Origin: an uncultured Clostridia bacterium
GTDB lineage: Bacteria > Bacillota > Clostridia > Christensenellales > Borkfalkiaceae
DNA length: 12,967 nucleotides
Assembly: GCA_904501795.1 (NCBI GenBank)
Contig: CAJGCK010000035.1
Span: forward strand, 1-12,967
Direction: 5' to 3'
A program made the translations under genes and the position numbers. Shown here in pieces: positions 1 through 7,247 of the stretch. The notes beneath the pieces were generated by a model, which worked only from the letters and a program-made list of their open reading frames with translations, was not told the origin of the DNA and did not search any database. The stretch's first letter is position 1, and each line of letters starts with the position of its first letter.

Positions 1-361
1 AAAACATTTCTACCGCCGTAAACATAAAGGTTATTGATAATAGATAAGAATTTTGCAAAAATAAGGTGTCTAAGTCAAAAAGTTTTGAAACTACAATACC
101 GATAACGCCCGCGGGAATAGTTGCTAGAACTAAATACCATAATTTATTTAGCGGTCTTCTAAAACAGTCTATAATTTGTTTCCATAACACTACTATAACG
201 GGAATTAACGTACCCACGTGTAACATTACGCTATAAAATATAACGTTGTCTTCTATCCCGAACCATCTTTGCAAAAGAATTAGGTGTCCGCTACTTGAAA
301 TAGGTAAAAATTCTGCAAAACCTTGAACTGCGCCAAGTACTATGGCTTGCCAAATTTCCAT
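1..361 (-). CDS. uppP: Undecaprenyl-diphosphatase UppP/BacA (partial, 3' end outside window)
   Basis: This integral membrane enzyme removes a phosphate from undecaprenyl diphosphate, recycling the lipid carrier for peptidoglycan and other wall polymers; the family also gives bacitracin tolerance. Translating the minus strand from the ATG at 359-361 gives about 120 residues. The BacA signature is at residues 13-27 (QGFAEFLPISSSGHL), with the conserved acidic residue E17 and H26. It is followed by hydrophobic segments around residues 39-55 and 70-88. The gene runs off the left edge, so the second conserved motif and the C-terminus are not visible; this is a window cut, not evidence of a broken gene. 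The start codon directly abuts the stop of the LysR gene upstream, with a strong ribosome binding site inside that gene, so it is the last visible gene of the proS operon. The family call is secure from the motif. Confidence 0.93.
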   Translation of the reverse strand, partial: MEIWQAIVLGAVQGFAEFLPISSSGHLILLQRWFGIEDNVIFYSVMLHVGTLIPVIVVLWKQIIDCFRRPLNKLWYLVLATIPAGVIGIVVSKLFDLDTLFLQNSYLLSITFMFTAVEMF

Positions 362-1261
362 TTAATCAGTCTCCTTTCCGTTTATAAGGTTAATAAATTC
401 TTTTACCGTTTTGCTCATAGCAACGTTTTTGGGCAACGCCAAACCTATTGCTCTTGTCGGAAGCGACGGTACGGTTTTTATTTCGGTCAAACTTTTTTCT
501 TCGTTTAGTTCATGCGTGACGAACTCTTTGGGAATACACGCTATTCCTATGCCGTTTTTTGCCAAAGACGCCATCAACTCTAGGCTAGCAAGTTCTATTT
601 CGGGGTGCAAGTGTATGCCGTGCGAATGCGCAAATGAAACTATCGCTTGACGGGTTGCCGTTGAAAGTTCTAACATCAAAAGCGGATAGTCTTGTAACCG
701 TTTAAGGTCTATCTCTTTGCCAAACAACTCACTAAACTTTTCGCTCGCAACGAAAGTATCGTGCAAATGCATAACTACGTTTGAAAGGTTTATATCGCTA
801 TCGTCGATAGGTAGGTTTACAAACCCGATATCACCCTTTTTGTTTTTTAATAGTTCTATCGTTTCACTCGAAGTGCAGTTTTGTAATACCAAGTTTACGT
901 CTGGAAACTTTTCGTGATATTTCTTTACGTACGGTAACAAAAAGTGAGTGCTTACCGTGTCCGAAGCGCAAATTCTAAGAACTCCCGTCGCCCCGTCTTT
1001 CATTTCGGCGTACTTGTTCTCTGCTTGTTCGAAAAGTTTTAACGCTTCTTCAACCGTTTTGAATATTTGTTTTCCGCCACTTTCGGTCAGTTCCATACCT
1101 TTGTGCGTACGGTTGAAAAGTTGACCACCAAGTTGATTTTCGAGTTGTTTTATTGCCTGAGAAACAGCCGGTTGCGATATGTATAATTCTTCTGCGGCTT
1201 TGGTTAAACTGCCACATTTGGCAACGGTATAAAACACTCTATACAGTTCTAAATTTACCAT
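362..1261 (-). CDS. LysR-family transcriptional regulator
   Basis: This is a 299-residue protein of typical LysR length (about 290-310). Residues 1-60 form the winged helix-turn-helix: the recognition region reads LTKAAEELYISQPAVSQAIK and is followed by LENQLGGQLFNRT. Residues from about 88 to 295 look like the periplasmic-binding-protein-like effector domain, starting near GVLRICASDTVSTHFLLPYV. The effector cannot be told from sequence. The ATG at 1259-1261 has AAGGGG a few bases upstream. The gene begins 10 nt after mnmE and ends flush against uppP, so it is cotranscribed within a housekeeping operon rather than divergent from a target gene, as many LysR genes are. It may control uppP or its own operon, or act elsewhere; this is inference from position. 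The family assignment is secure and the role unknown. Confidence 0.93.
   Translation of the reverse strand: MVNLELYRVFYTVAKCGSLTKAAEELYISQPAVSQAIKQLENQLGGQLFNRTHKGMELTESGGKQIFKTVEEALKLFEQAENKYAEMKDGATGVLRICASDTVSTHFLLPYVKKYHEKFPDVNLVLQNCTSSETIELLKNKKGDIGFVNLPIDDSDINLSNVVMHLHDTFVASEKFSELFGKEIDLKRLQDYPLLMLELSTATRQAIVSFAHSHGIHLHPEIELASLELMASLAKNGIGIACIPKEFVTHELNEEKSLTEIKTVPSLPTRAIGLALPKNVAMSKTVKEFINLINGKETD
371..379 (-). promoter_or_regulatory. Ribosome binding site of uppP inside the lysR 3' end
   Basis: The minus strand reads GGAAAGGAG, then 9 nt, then the uppP ATG. The site lies inside the last codons of the LysR gene, whose TAA stop (362-364) is immediately followed by the uppP ATG with no base between. 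This fixes the uppP start and implies translational coupling of regulator and phosphatase. Confidence 0.85.
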
Positions 1262-1271
1262 TTTTCCCCTT

Positions 1272-2609
1272 CTATTTCCCTACGCAAAACTTTGCGAAAA
1301 TGTTGTTTATAACTTCTTCCGTAGCAGTCTTTCCACTTATTTCACCAAGAGCGCTCCAACTGTCTAAAACGTCTATAGATAGCAAATCTAACGTAACTAA
1401 ATCTATATTCCGTAACGCTTCGGTCAAACTTTCGTTCGCACGTTTAAGCGCAAAGAAATGCCTTTCTTCGCACAAAAAATCTCCGTTAACGTCCATTCCA
1501 CTGCCCACGGTGTAATCGTATATCATACTTTTTAATTGCTCGACGTTGGTTTTGTTCTTAGCCGAAACCGCAACGTCGTAACGATGGGATATGTCGCCTT
1601 CTATATCCGTTTTGTTTATTACCGTTAACACTCTTTTGCCTGCGGTTAAACTTTCTATCTCTTCGTCCGTTTTATCAACGTTCGTTTTGTCTATCACGAA
1701 AAGTAGCAAGTCGCTTTCGTTTAATATCTTTTTAGAAAGCCCGACGCCTAACGCTTCAATATCGTCGTCGCTCTCCCTTATCCCCGCGGTGTCCGAAAAA
1801 TAGAACTTGACGCCGTTAATATTTATTTCACCTTCCACCACGTCTCTCGTAGTGCCGGCAACCGAAGAAACTATCGCCTTGTCGTAATTTAACATAGCGT
1901 TAAGAAGCGAACTCTTGCCCGTATTAGGTTTGCCGATTATTCCTACTTTAACGCCGTTTTTAATTTGTCTGCCCGTATGAAAGGTCGAAAGCAATTTTTC
2001 TATCTTTCCCTTAACCGCCGTTAACTCAACCCTAGCTTTTTCGGTGGATTTTACTTGCAAATCTTCTTCGGGAAAGTCCATGTCCGCGTCTATCTCGCTA
2101 AGAACGTCGGTAAGCCTATCTTGAAGGGCGGTTATCTCGGCGGTAAGTTTTTCTCGGTATAGATAATACCCCGCTTTAACCCCACTCTCCGACTCGGCGT
2201 TTATCATGTCGATAAGCCCTTCCGCGCCCGACAAAGAAAGTTTGCCGTTCATGAACGCGCGTTTGGTAAACTCGCCGTTCGTTGCAAGACGAGCGCCACA
2301 ACTAAGCGCTTTTTTTAGCACGCCTTTGGTTATTGCTATTCCGCCGTGACAGTGAAATTCTACCGTGTCTTCCCCCGTAAAACTTTTGGGGGCTTTAAAA
2401 TATACGCACATGCCGAAATCGGTAAAACCATCACACGTAATTTCACCCACGTACATAACGTTGGGTATAAAATCGCAAACCTTGGTTTTGCCAACGGGCT
2501 TAAACATTTTTTCCGCTACGGACAACGGCGTGCTTCCACTTATTCTAATAACGGCAACTCCGCTTGCGCCAAGGCTAGTGGATATCGCCACTATGTTTTC
2601 GTTAGTCAT
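1272..2609 (-). CDS. mnmE: tRNA uridine-5-carboxymethylaminomethyl modification GTPase MnmE
   Basis: MnmE, with MnmG, installs the (carboxymethyl)aminomethyl group on U34 of tRNAs reading two-codon-box codons, using a folate derivative, FAD and GTP in the cytoplasm. The 445-residue protein is of normal length. Residues 1-118 are the folate-binding domain, then a helical domain interrupted by the G domain. G1 is GKPNTGKS (226-233), the G2 region TTRD (253-256), G3 DTAG (273-276) and G4 NKTD (332-335). The C-terminus is FCVGK (441-445), the family's conserved CxGK tail with its cysteine (C442). The ATG at 2607-2609 has AAGGAAG upstream and lies 13 nt after the membrane-protein gene. The usual partner mnmG and the rnpA-yidC-jag block are not in the window, so this is not the classic origin-proximal arrangement. 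All key motifs are intact. Confidence 0.97.
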   Translation of the reverse strand: MTNENIVAISTSLGASGVAVIRISGSTPLSVAEKMFKPVGKTKVCDFIPNVMYVGEITCDGFTDFGMCVYFKAPKSFTGEDTVEFHCHGGIAITKGVLKKALSCGARLATNGEFTKRAFMNGKLSLSGAEGLIDMINAESESGVKAGYYLYREKLTAEITALQDRLTDVLSEIDADMDFPEEDLQVKSTEKARVELTAVKGKIEKLLSTFHTGRQIKNGVKVGIIGKPNTGKSSLLNAMLNYDKAIVSSVAGTTRDVVEGEININGVKFYFSDTAGIRESDDDIEALGVGLSKKILNESDLLLFVIDKTNVDKTDEEIESLTAGKRVLTVINKTDIEGDISHRYDVAVSAKNKTNVEQLKSMIYDYTVGSGMDVNGDFLCEERHFFALKRANESLTEALRNIDLVTLDLLSIDVLDSWSALGEISGKTATEEVINNIFAKFCVGK

Positions 2610-2622
2610 CTATACTTCCTTA

Positions 2623-3501
2623 CTATTTCTTATCCGAAAACTCTTCAAACGGATCTTTGGGGTCTGCTTCGCCCTTTTCAGCAAATTCTGAAAATGGAGT
2701 TTCGGGTGTGCGTTGATTGTTAACATTGTTGGGGTTATTGTACGGGTTGTTGTACGGATTATTATAGTTTTGACCACTATAATAACCACCGCGCATTTGA
2801 TTAAAGCGAGCGCGAACGAATTCTTCGTAATTAACAGGCTTTTTATTCCTTACCACAAACAAGAATATGGGGAATAAACCCAATATACTGAATATAGTTG
2901 CGGAAACAAAATGCAACGGCCAGTATTTTTTGAACAAAGCAATATATAAAAATATAAGGAATACCGTGTTTGCAAGCGACGCTATATCTACTACTAAACT
3001 GAAATATTTTAAGAAAAGAGCAACGACGTAACAATCAGCGTAAGGATAGAGTATTACGCTTGTTTCTACTAAATAAGTAGGGTCGAAAAAGTATTTGCTA
3101 AACCCAGACACCATAACAGTCGGGTCATATGAACAATATACTACTCCACCTTGTAAAAAGTAGCCAACGAGCGGAAAATATTGCAAGAAAATAAAAATAA
3201 AAGTAACAACCGTCGTAAACGAAAAAATCAAACATGCAATTAGCGCAAATTTTTTAACGGGTTTGTTAAACATTTTGACTTCACCGCATAATTTACCCGC
3301 CAAATACACCCAAATAAACGGAACGAAAGAAAACCATTTGATTTTGCTAATCGTTTCACCCGCTCCCTTTGACATTTTGTATAGCGCAATCGCCCTAAAG
3401 GCGTATAACAACCCGTAGAAAGCAAGCGTTACACCTAAAACAAGGTAAACGTAGCCGTTGGGTATATGCATTGAATATCCGCTATCGTAAAAGAATAACA
3501 T
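2623..3501 (-). CDS. Unrecognised polytopic membrane protein with Asn/Tyr-rich tail and two PFxEF motifs
   Basis: I do not recognise this 292-residue protein. Hydrophobic segments lie at about residues 17-40, 56-71, 85-116, 158-190 and 196-217, suggesting five or six membrane spans, and no signal peptide is apparent. The region between the third and fourth segments (about 117-157) is aromatic-rich and may be a loop. From residue 218 the protein is hydrophilic: a basic stretch (RNKKPVNYEEFVRARFNQMR) suggests a cytoplasmic tail, then a Gly/Tyr/Asn-rich part with NNPY-type repeats (247-258), then an acidic end holding PFSEF (269-273) and PFEEF (284-288). The ATG at 3499-3501 has a perfect AAGGAG upstream; an internal Met11 lacks one. 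It sits 52 nt after proS and 13 nt before mnmE, so it is cotranscribed with translation genes. The paired PFxEF motifs look like a short protein-binding motif, but that is inference. Confidence 0.85.
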   Translation of the reverse strand: MLFFYDSGYSMHIPNGYVYLVLGVTLAFYGLLYAFRAIALYKMSKGAGETISKIKWFSFVPFIWVYLAGKLCGEVKMFNKPVKKFALIACLIFSFTTVVTFIFIFLQYFPLVGYFLQGGVVYCSYDPTVMVSGFSKYFFDPTYLVETSVILYPYADCYVVALFLKYFSLVVDIASLANTVFLIFLYIALFKKYWPLHFVSATIFSILGLFPIFLFVVRNKKPVNYEEFVRARFNQMRGGYYSGQNYNNPYNNPYNNPNNVNNQRTPETPFSEFAEKGEADPKDPFEEFSDKK

Positions 3502-3553
3502 TTTTTCTCCTTATTTTTCCAATAAATTACTCTCTAGAACTTTTTAATAAGCC

Positions 3554-4984
3554 TTAATATGCCCTTGCGAATATAACGTTGTGTTTTGCTTCTTTTCCAC
3601 AAATTGCGCAACGGGTAGGAACGCCTTCTTCGTCACACATAACTCTTGCGGTAGCCGCCGCCGTCTCTTTAACCTTGTCTTCACACTCTCTACAACCGCA
3701 CCAACCCGCTTTAACGAAGTTCTTTTCTTCAACACCTTTTAAAATTTCTTCTAAAGAGTTAGCGGTTACTATTTTTTTGTCGCGTTTGCTTCTTGATTTT
3801 TCGAGCATGTCTTTTTGAACGGTTAAAAGCGCCGTTTTTATATACTCGCCTATTTCTTCTATCTTAACAACCGTCTTTTCAAGCGTGTCTCTACGCATAA
3901 CGGTTACTTGACCGTTTTCTATATCTCTAGGGCCTATTTCTACACGGAGCGGAACGCCTTTCATTTCCCATTCGTTGAATTTCCAACCCGGGCTCATATC
4001 ACGCGTATCCGTTTCTGCGCGAACACCCGCGTTTAGCAATACCGCTTCTATTTCTTTTGCTTTCTCTATAACGCCACCCTTGTGCGCGGCGATAGGTATG
4101 ATAATGGTTTGAATAGGCGCAACCTTCGGCGGTAAAACTAATCCACGTTGATCGCCGTGCGCCATTATAATTCCGCCTATCATGCGGGTACTAGTTCCCC
4201 AAGAAGTAGTATATCCGTTTTTAAGCGTGCTATCCTTGTCTAAGAATTTTATATCAAACGCCTTAGAAAAGTTTTGGCCGAGATAGTGCGAAGTGCCTAT
4301 TTGCAAACTCTTTCCGTCGAGCATCATCGCTTCAAGCCCGAAAGTCGCAACCGCGCCCGCAAATTTTTCTTTGTCCGTCTTGCGACCGCAGAATACTGGG
4401 ATTGCAAGCGTTTCTTCCATAAACTCTCTATACACGTTTAACATTTTTAGTGTTTCGTCCATCGCTTCTTCTTCAGTTGCGTGAACGGTGTGGCCTTCTT
4501 GCCATAAAAATTCGCTGGTGCGAAGGAAAGGACGAGTGGTCTTTTCCCAACGCATAACGTTACACCATTGATTCATTATAACGGGTAAATCCCTATAAGA
4601 CTGTATCCATTTTGCATACATAGTGCCTATAACCGTTTCACTAGTAGGTCTTATTGCGAGCGGTTCTTCAAGTTTCGCTCCACCCGCGTGCGTTACCACC
4701 GCAACTTCGGGCGCAAAGCCTTCTACGTGCTCGGCTTCTTTGGTGAAAAAACTCATAGGAATAAGTAGCGGGAAATACGCGTTCTTAGAACCTGCTTTTT
4801 TAAAGCGCGCGTCCATATCCGCTTGGATGTTTTCCCAAATGGCGTATCCGTACGGTCTTATAACCATGGTCCCTTTTACAGGGCCGTAGTCAACGAGTTC
4901 GGTTTTAAGTACCACGTCGGTATACCATTGTGCAAAATTAGTTTCGATGTCTGCTATCTGCGTTACAAATTGCTTGCCTTCCAT
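3554..4984 (-). CDS. proS: Prolyl-tRNA synthetase, short archaeal-type (class II)
   Basis: ProS charges tRNA-Pro with proline in the cytoplasm. At 476 residues it is the short type lacking the editing insertion of the longer bacterial form (about 570 residues) and carrying a C-terminal zinc-binding domain. Class II motif 2 lies at 145-165 (RWEKTTRPFLRTSEF onward) and motif 3 around 277-290 (GDQRGLVLPPKVAP), preceded by WGTSTRMIGG. An anticodon-binding domain follows (about 291-390). The C-terminal domain has C429, C434, C459 and C462 in the spacing of the zinc site, and the chain ends in tyrosine (ARAY), as in archaeal and eukaryotic relatives. The ATG at 4982-4984 has GGAG 8 nt upstream. It is the first gene of the operon continuing to uppP. 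The roughly 60-nt leader from the predicted promoter is too short for a T-box riboswitch, so tRNA-dependent attenuation is unlikely. Confidence 0.97.
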   Translation of the reverse strand: MEGKQFVTQIADIETNFAQWYTDVVLKTELVDYGPVKGTMVIRPYGYAIWENIQADMDARFKKAGSKNAYFPLLIPMSFFTKEAEHVEGFAPEVAVVTHAGGAKLEEPLAIRPTSETVIGTMYAKWIQSYRDLPVIMNQWCNVMRWEKTTRPFLRTSEFLWQEGHTVHATEEEAMDETLKMLNVYREFMEETLAIPVFCGRKTDKEKFAGAVATFGLEAMMLDGKSLQIGTSHYLGQNFSKAFDIKFLDKDSTLKNGYTTSWGTSTRMIGGIIMAHGDQRGLVLPPKVAPIQTIIIPIAAHKGGVIEKAKEIEAVLLNAGVRAETDTRDMSPGWKFNEWEMKGVPLRVEIGPRDIENGQVTVMRRDTLEKTVVKIEEIGEYIKTALLTVQKDMLEKSRSKRDKKIVTANSLEEILKGVEEKNFVKAGWCGCRECEDKVKETAAATARVMCDEEGVPTRCAICGKEAKHNVIFARAY

Positions 4985-5052
4985 ATCTGTTCTCCAATCG
5001 TTTTTGGGAAAGTGAATTCTTACCCACTATCCATCTAAGTTTTTCTTTTGTA

Positions 5053-5081
5053 ATTATATCATTTATATCATAAATATACAA
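5053..5081 (-). promoter_or_regulatory. SigA-type promoter of the proS operon
   Basis: On the minus strand the -35 is TTGTAT (5076-5081), then a 17-nt spacer, then a perfect -10 TATAAT (5053-5058). TG one base before the -10 makes it an extended -10. The predicted start is near 5046, leaving a leader of about 60 nt before proS. It is the only clear promoter for the five-gene operon. Confidence 0.8.
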
Positions 5082-5110
5082 GTTTTTTCTCAATATTTAA
5101 TTAAAAAGAC

Positions 5111-5139
5111 TTGAAAATCCCCACTAAATACTATATAAT
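5111..5139 (+). promoter_or_regulatory. SigA-type promoter of tkt
   Basis: TTGAAA (5111-5116), a 17-nt spacer and a perfect TATAAT (5134-5139) precede tkt. The predicted transcription start is near 5146. It is divergent from the proS promoter: the two -35 boxes face each other about 30 nt apart, so the polymerases may interfere or share a regulator. Confidence 0.85.
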
Positions 5140-5146
5140 TAAAAAA

Positions 5147-5203
5147 GGTGCGTGATAACCTTTTGCACCGCGTTTGTACTAATAAATATAAAACGCAAGG
5201 AGG
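5147..5203 (+). promoter_or_regulatory. Structured 5' leader of tkt with two adjacent hairpins and ribosome binding site
   Basis: The predicted mRNA starts at or next to a hairpin pairing GGTGCG (5147-5152) with TGCACC (5164-5169). A second begins at the next base, pairing GCGTTT (5170-5175) with AAACGC (5191-5196). The ribosome binding site AAGGAGGA (5197-5204) follows at once, 6 nt from the ATG. The pairing is read by eye and not energy-tested. An alternative AAAAGGT/ACCTTTT pairing (5143-5149 with 5158-5164) would exclude the first hairpin, but its left arm may lie partly upstream of the transcription start. No known riboswitch class is recognised. Confidence 0.45.
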
Positions 5204-5209
5204 ATTTTT

Positions 5210-7183
5210 ATGAACGAAGTACAACAACTTACTATTAACTCTATTAGAGTTCTTTCTGCAGAAGCAATTCAAAAAGCAAACTCCGGTCACCCCGGTATGC
5301 CTTTAGGTGCTGCTCCTATAGGATACTCTATTTTTACCAACATGGTATTCAACCCGAAAGATACCACGTTTGATAACAGAGATAGGTTCGTGCTTTCAGC
5401 CGGCCACGCTTCTATGCTTGACTACGCTCTCTATTATTTGTTTGGTTTTGGTTTGAAAAAAGAAGATATTATGAACTTCCGTCAATTAGGAAGCCGTACC
5501 GCAGGTCACCCCGAATACGGCGTATGCCCGGGTGTTGACACCAGCACCGGCCCGCTCGGTCAAGGCATTGCTAACGCAGTTGGTATGGCTATTGCCGAAG
5601 CTTATTTGGCAAATAAATTCAACAAAGAAGGCTTTGATATCGTAGACCACTACACCTACGCTTTATGCGGAGACGGTTGTATGCAAGAAGGTATCGAAAA
5701 CGAAGCCGCTTCTCTCGCAGGCGCTCTTAAACTTGGCAAACTTATCGTTTTTTACGACGATAACGACATTACCATTGAAGGTGACACCAACATTACCTTT
5801 ACCGAAGACGTTGGTTTAAGACATCAAGCAATGGGCTGGCAAGTTATTAAGCTTAAAGACGCTAACGACGTTAACGCACTTAACCGCGCTATCAAAAAAG
5901 CAAAGGCTGAAAAAGAAAAACCCTCGCTTATCATAGTTAAATCTGAAATAGGTTTTGGTTCTCACCTACAAGGCAAGGCTTCTTGCCACGGCGCGCCCCT
6001 TGGTGAAGAAGGCGTTGCAACCTTGAAGAAAAACTTAAACTACAACTATCCACCGTTTGAAGTAGATGAAGCAGTTTTCAAACACTGCAAAAAGTTTGCT
6101 AACAAAGGCAAACGCGCTCAAAAGGCTTGGAAAGAAACTTTTGCTCGCTATTCAGCACAATATCCTGAACTAGCAAAAGAATATATTGCTTGGAAGAAAC
6201 ACGAAATGCCCGACCTTGCAAACATTGAAGAATTGTGGCAATTCGAAAAGGACGACGCTTCGAGAGGATATGGTAGCACCGTTCTTAACAAACTTGCAAA
6301 ATACGTTCCTTCGCTAATCGGCGGTAGTGCAGACCTTGGCCCTGCAAACAAATCTAATATGAAAGCACGTGGCGAATTCTTGCCCGACGACAAATCAGGC
6401 TCGAACATGCACTTCGGTATCCGTGAACACGCGATGTCGGCTATCGTTAACGGTATGTACTTACACGGCGGACTTATCCCCTACTGCGCAACCTTTGCCG
6501 TTTTCTCTGACTATATGAAAAACGCTATGCGTATGTCGGCAATCATGGAACTTCCCGTAACTTACATCTTAACGCACGATTCTATCGGTGTTGGTGAAGA
6601 CGGACCTACCCACCAACCTATCGAACACTTGGCAGGCTTACGTGCAATGCCCAATATGAAAGTGTTCCGTCCCGCTGATGGTAGAGAAACTACCGCTGCA
6701 TACATCAGCGCGCTAACCGGTAAAGAACCTACTTGCTTGTTCTTGTCTCGCCAAACCCTTCCTATGTTAGAAGGTACGGGTAAAGACGCGTTCAAGGGTG
6801 GTTACGTTCTTCGTGATAGCGCTAAAAAGACACCTGATTTAATCATTATCGCAACGGGTAGTGAAGTTAACCTTGCAGTTAAAGCAAGAGAAGCGCTACT
6901 TGCAGACGGAATTGACGCAAGAGTAGTTTCAATGCCGTGTATGGAAGAGTTTGAAAAACAACCCAAGAAATATAAAGAAAGCGTATTGCCCACCAACGTT
7001 CGCGCAAGACTTGCTGTTGAAGCAGGCGCAAAAGATTGTTGGTATAAATATGTTGGTCTAGACGGAGCGGTTATCGGTATGGAAACCTTTGGTGCTTCTG
7101 CCCCCGCTGGTAAATTGTTTGAAAAATTCGGCTTTACCGTAGACAACGTTGTTGCTAAGGCAAAAGAACTTTTATCTAAATAA
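5210..7183 (+). CDS. tkt: Transketolase
   Basis: Transketolase is the thiamine-diphosphate enzyme that moves two-carbon units between sugar phosphates (for example xylulose-5-P and ribose-5-P to sedoheptulose-7-P and glyceraldehyde-3-P) in the non-oxidative pentose phosphate pathway. At 657 residues it is full length. Visible marks are NSGHPGMP near the N-terminus (H27), the cofactor motif beginning GDG (154-156) and running to the downstream Asn in FYDDNDITIEG, the pyrimidine-domain REH with catalytic glutamate E406, and the conserved DSIGVGEDGPTHQP stretch. A C-terminal transketolase domain completes the chain. The ATG at 5210 has a near-perfect AGGAGG site. It is monocistronic between its own promoter and terminator and is the only plus-strand gene here, opposite to the rRNA. 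Codon use (for example Asn mostly AAC) looks like that of a highly expressed gene. Confidence 0.98.
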   Translation: MNEVQQLTINSIRVLSAEAIQKANSGHPGMPLGAAPIGYSIFTNMVFNPKDTTFDNRDRFVLSAGHASMLDYALYYLFGFGLKKEDIMNFRQLGSRTAGHPEYGVCPGVDTSTGPLGQGIANAVGMAIAEAYLANKFNKEGFDIVDHYTYALCGDGCMQEGIENEAASLAGALKLGKLIVFYDDNDITIEGDTNITFTEDVGLRHQAMGWQVIKLKDANDVNALNRAIKKAKAEKEKPSLIIVKSEIGFGSHLQGKASCHGAPLGEEGVATLKKNLNYNYPPFEVDEAVFKHCKKFANKGKRAQKAWKETFARYSAQYPELAKEYIAWKKHEMPDLANIEELWQFEKDDASRGYGSTVLNKLAKYVPSLIGGSADLGPANKSNMKARGEFLPDDKSGSNMHFGIREHAMSAIVNGMYLHGGLIPYCATFAVFSDYMKNAMRMSAIMELPVTYILTHDSIGVGEDGPTHQPIEHLAGLRAMPNMKVFRPADGRETTAAYISALTGKEPTCLFLSRQTLPMLEGTGKDAFKGGYVLRDSAKKTPDLIIIATGSEVNLAVKAREALLADGIDARVVSMPCMEEFEKQPKKYKESVLPTNVRARLAVEAGAKDCWYKYVGLDGAVIGMETFGASAPAGKLFEKFGFTVDNVVAKAKELLSK

Positions 7184-7201
7184 TTTATTTAAATAATAAA
7201 T

Positions 7202-7232
7202 AAAAAGGATAACGAAACTCGTTATCCTTTTT
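7202..7232. terminator. Bidirectional intrinsic terminator between tkt and the MATE gene
   Basis: A perfect 14-bp inverted repeat pairs AAAAAGGATAACGA (7202-7215) with TCGTTATCCTTTTT (7219-7232) around a 3-nt loop. The A run on one side and T run on the other let it act on both strands. It lies 18 nt after the tkt stop and 15 nt beyond the end of the convergent transporter gene. Confidence 0.9.
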
Positions 7233-7247
7233 GTTTTGTTTATATTT

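Noticed and set aside
1..361. uppP as a truncated pseudogene
   Set aside because: The frame is open to the window edge with intact motifs; the missing part is only outside the window.
1153..1515. Plus-strand open frame of 120 codons
   Set aside because: Antisense across the lysR start and mnmE end; low-complexity composition with no family resemblance.
2346..2723. Plus-strand open frame of 125 codons
   Set aside because: It lies antisense to the start of mnmE and the end of the membrane-protein gene, both well supported; it has no recognisable domain or ribosome binding site.
2725..2770. Tandem DNA repeat or CRISPR-like array
   Set aside because: The short periodicity encodes the NNPY residues in the membrane protein tail; units are too few and short for an array.
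4985..5046. T-box riboswitch ahead of proS
   Set aside because: The leader is only about 60 nt and shows no T-box sequence or terminator.
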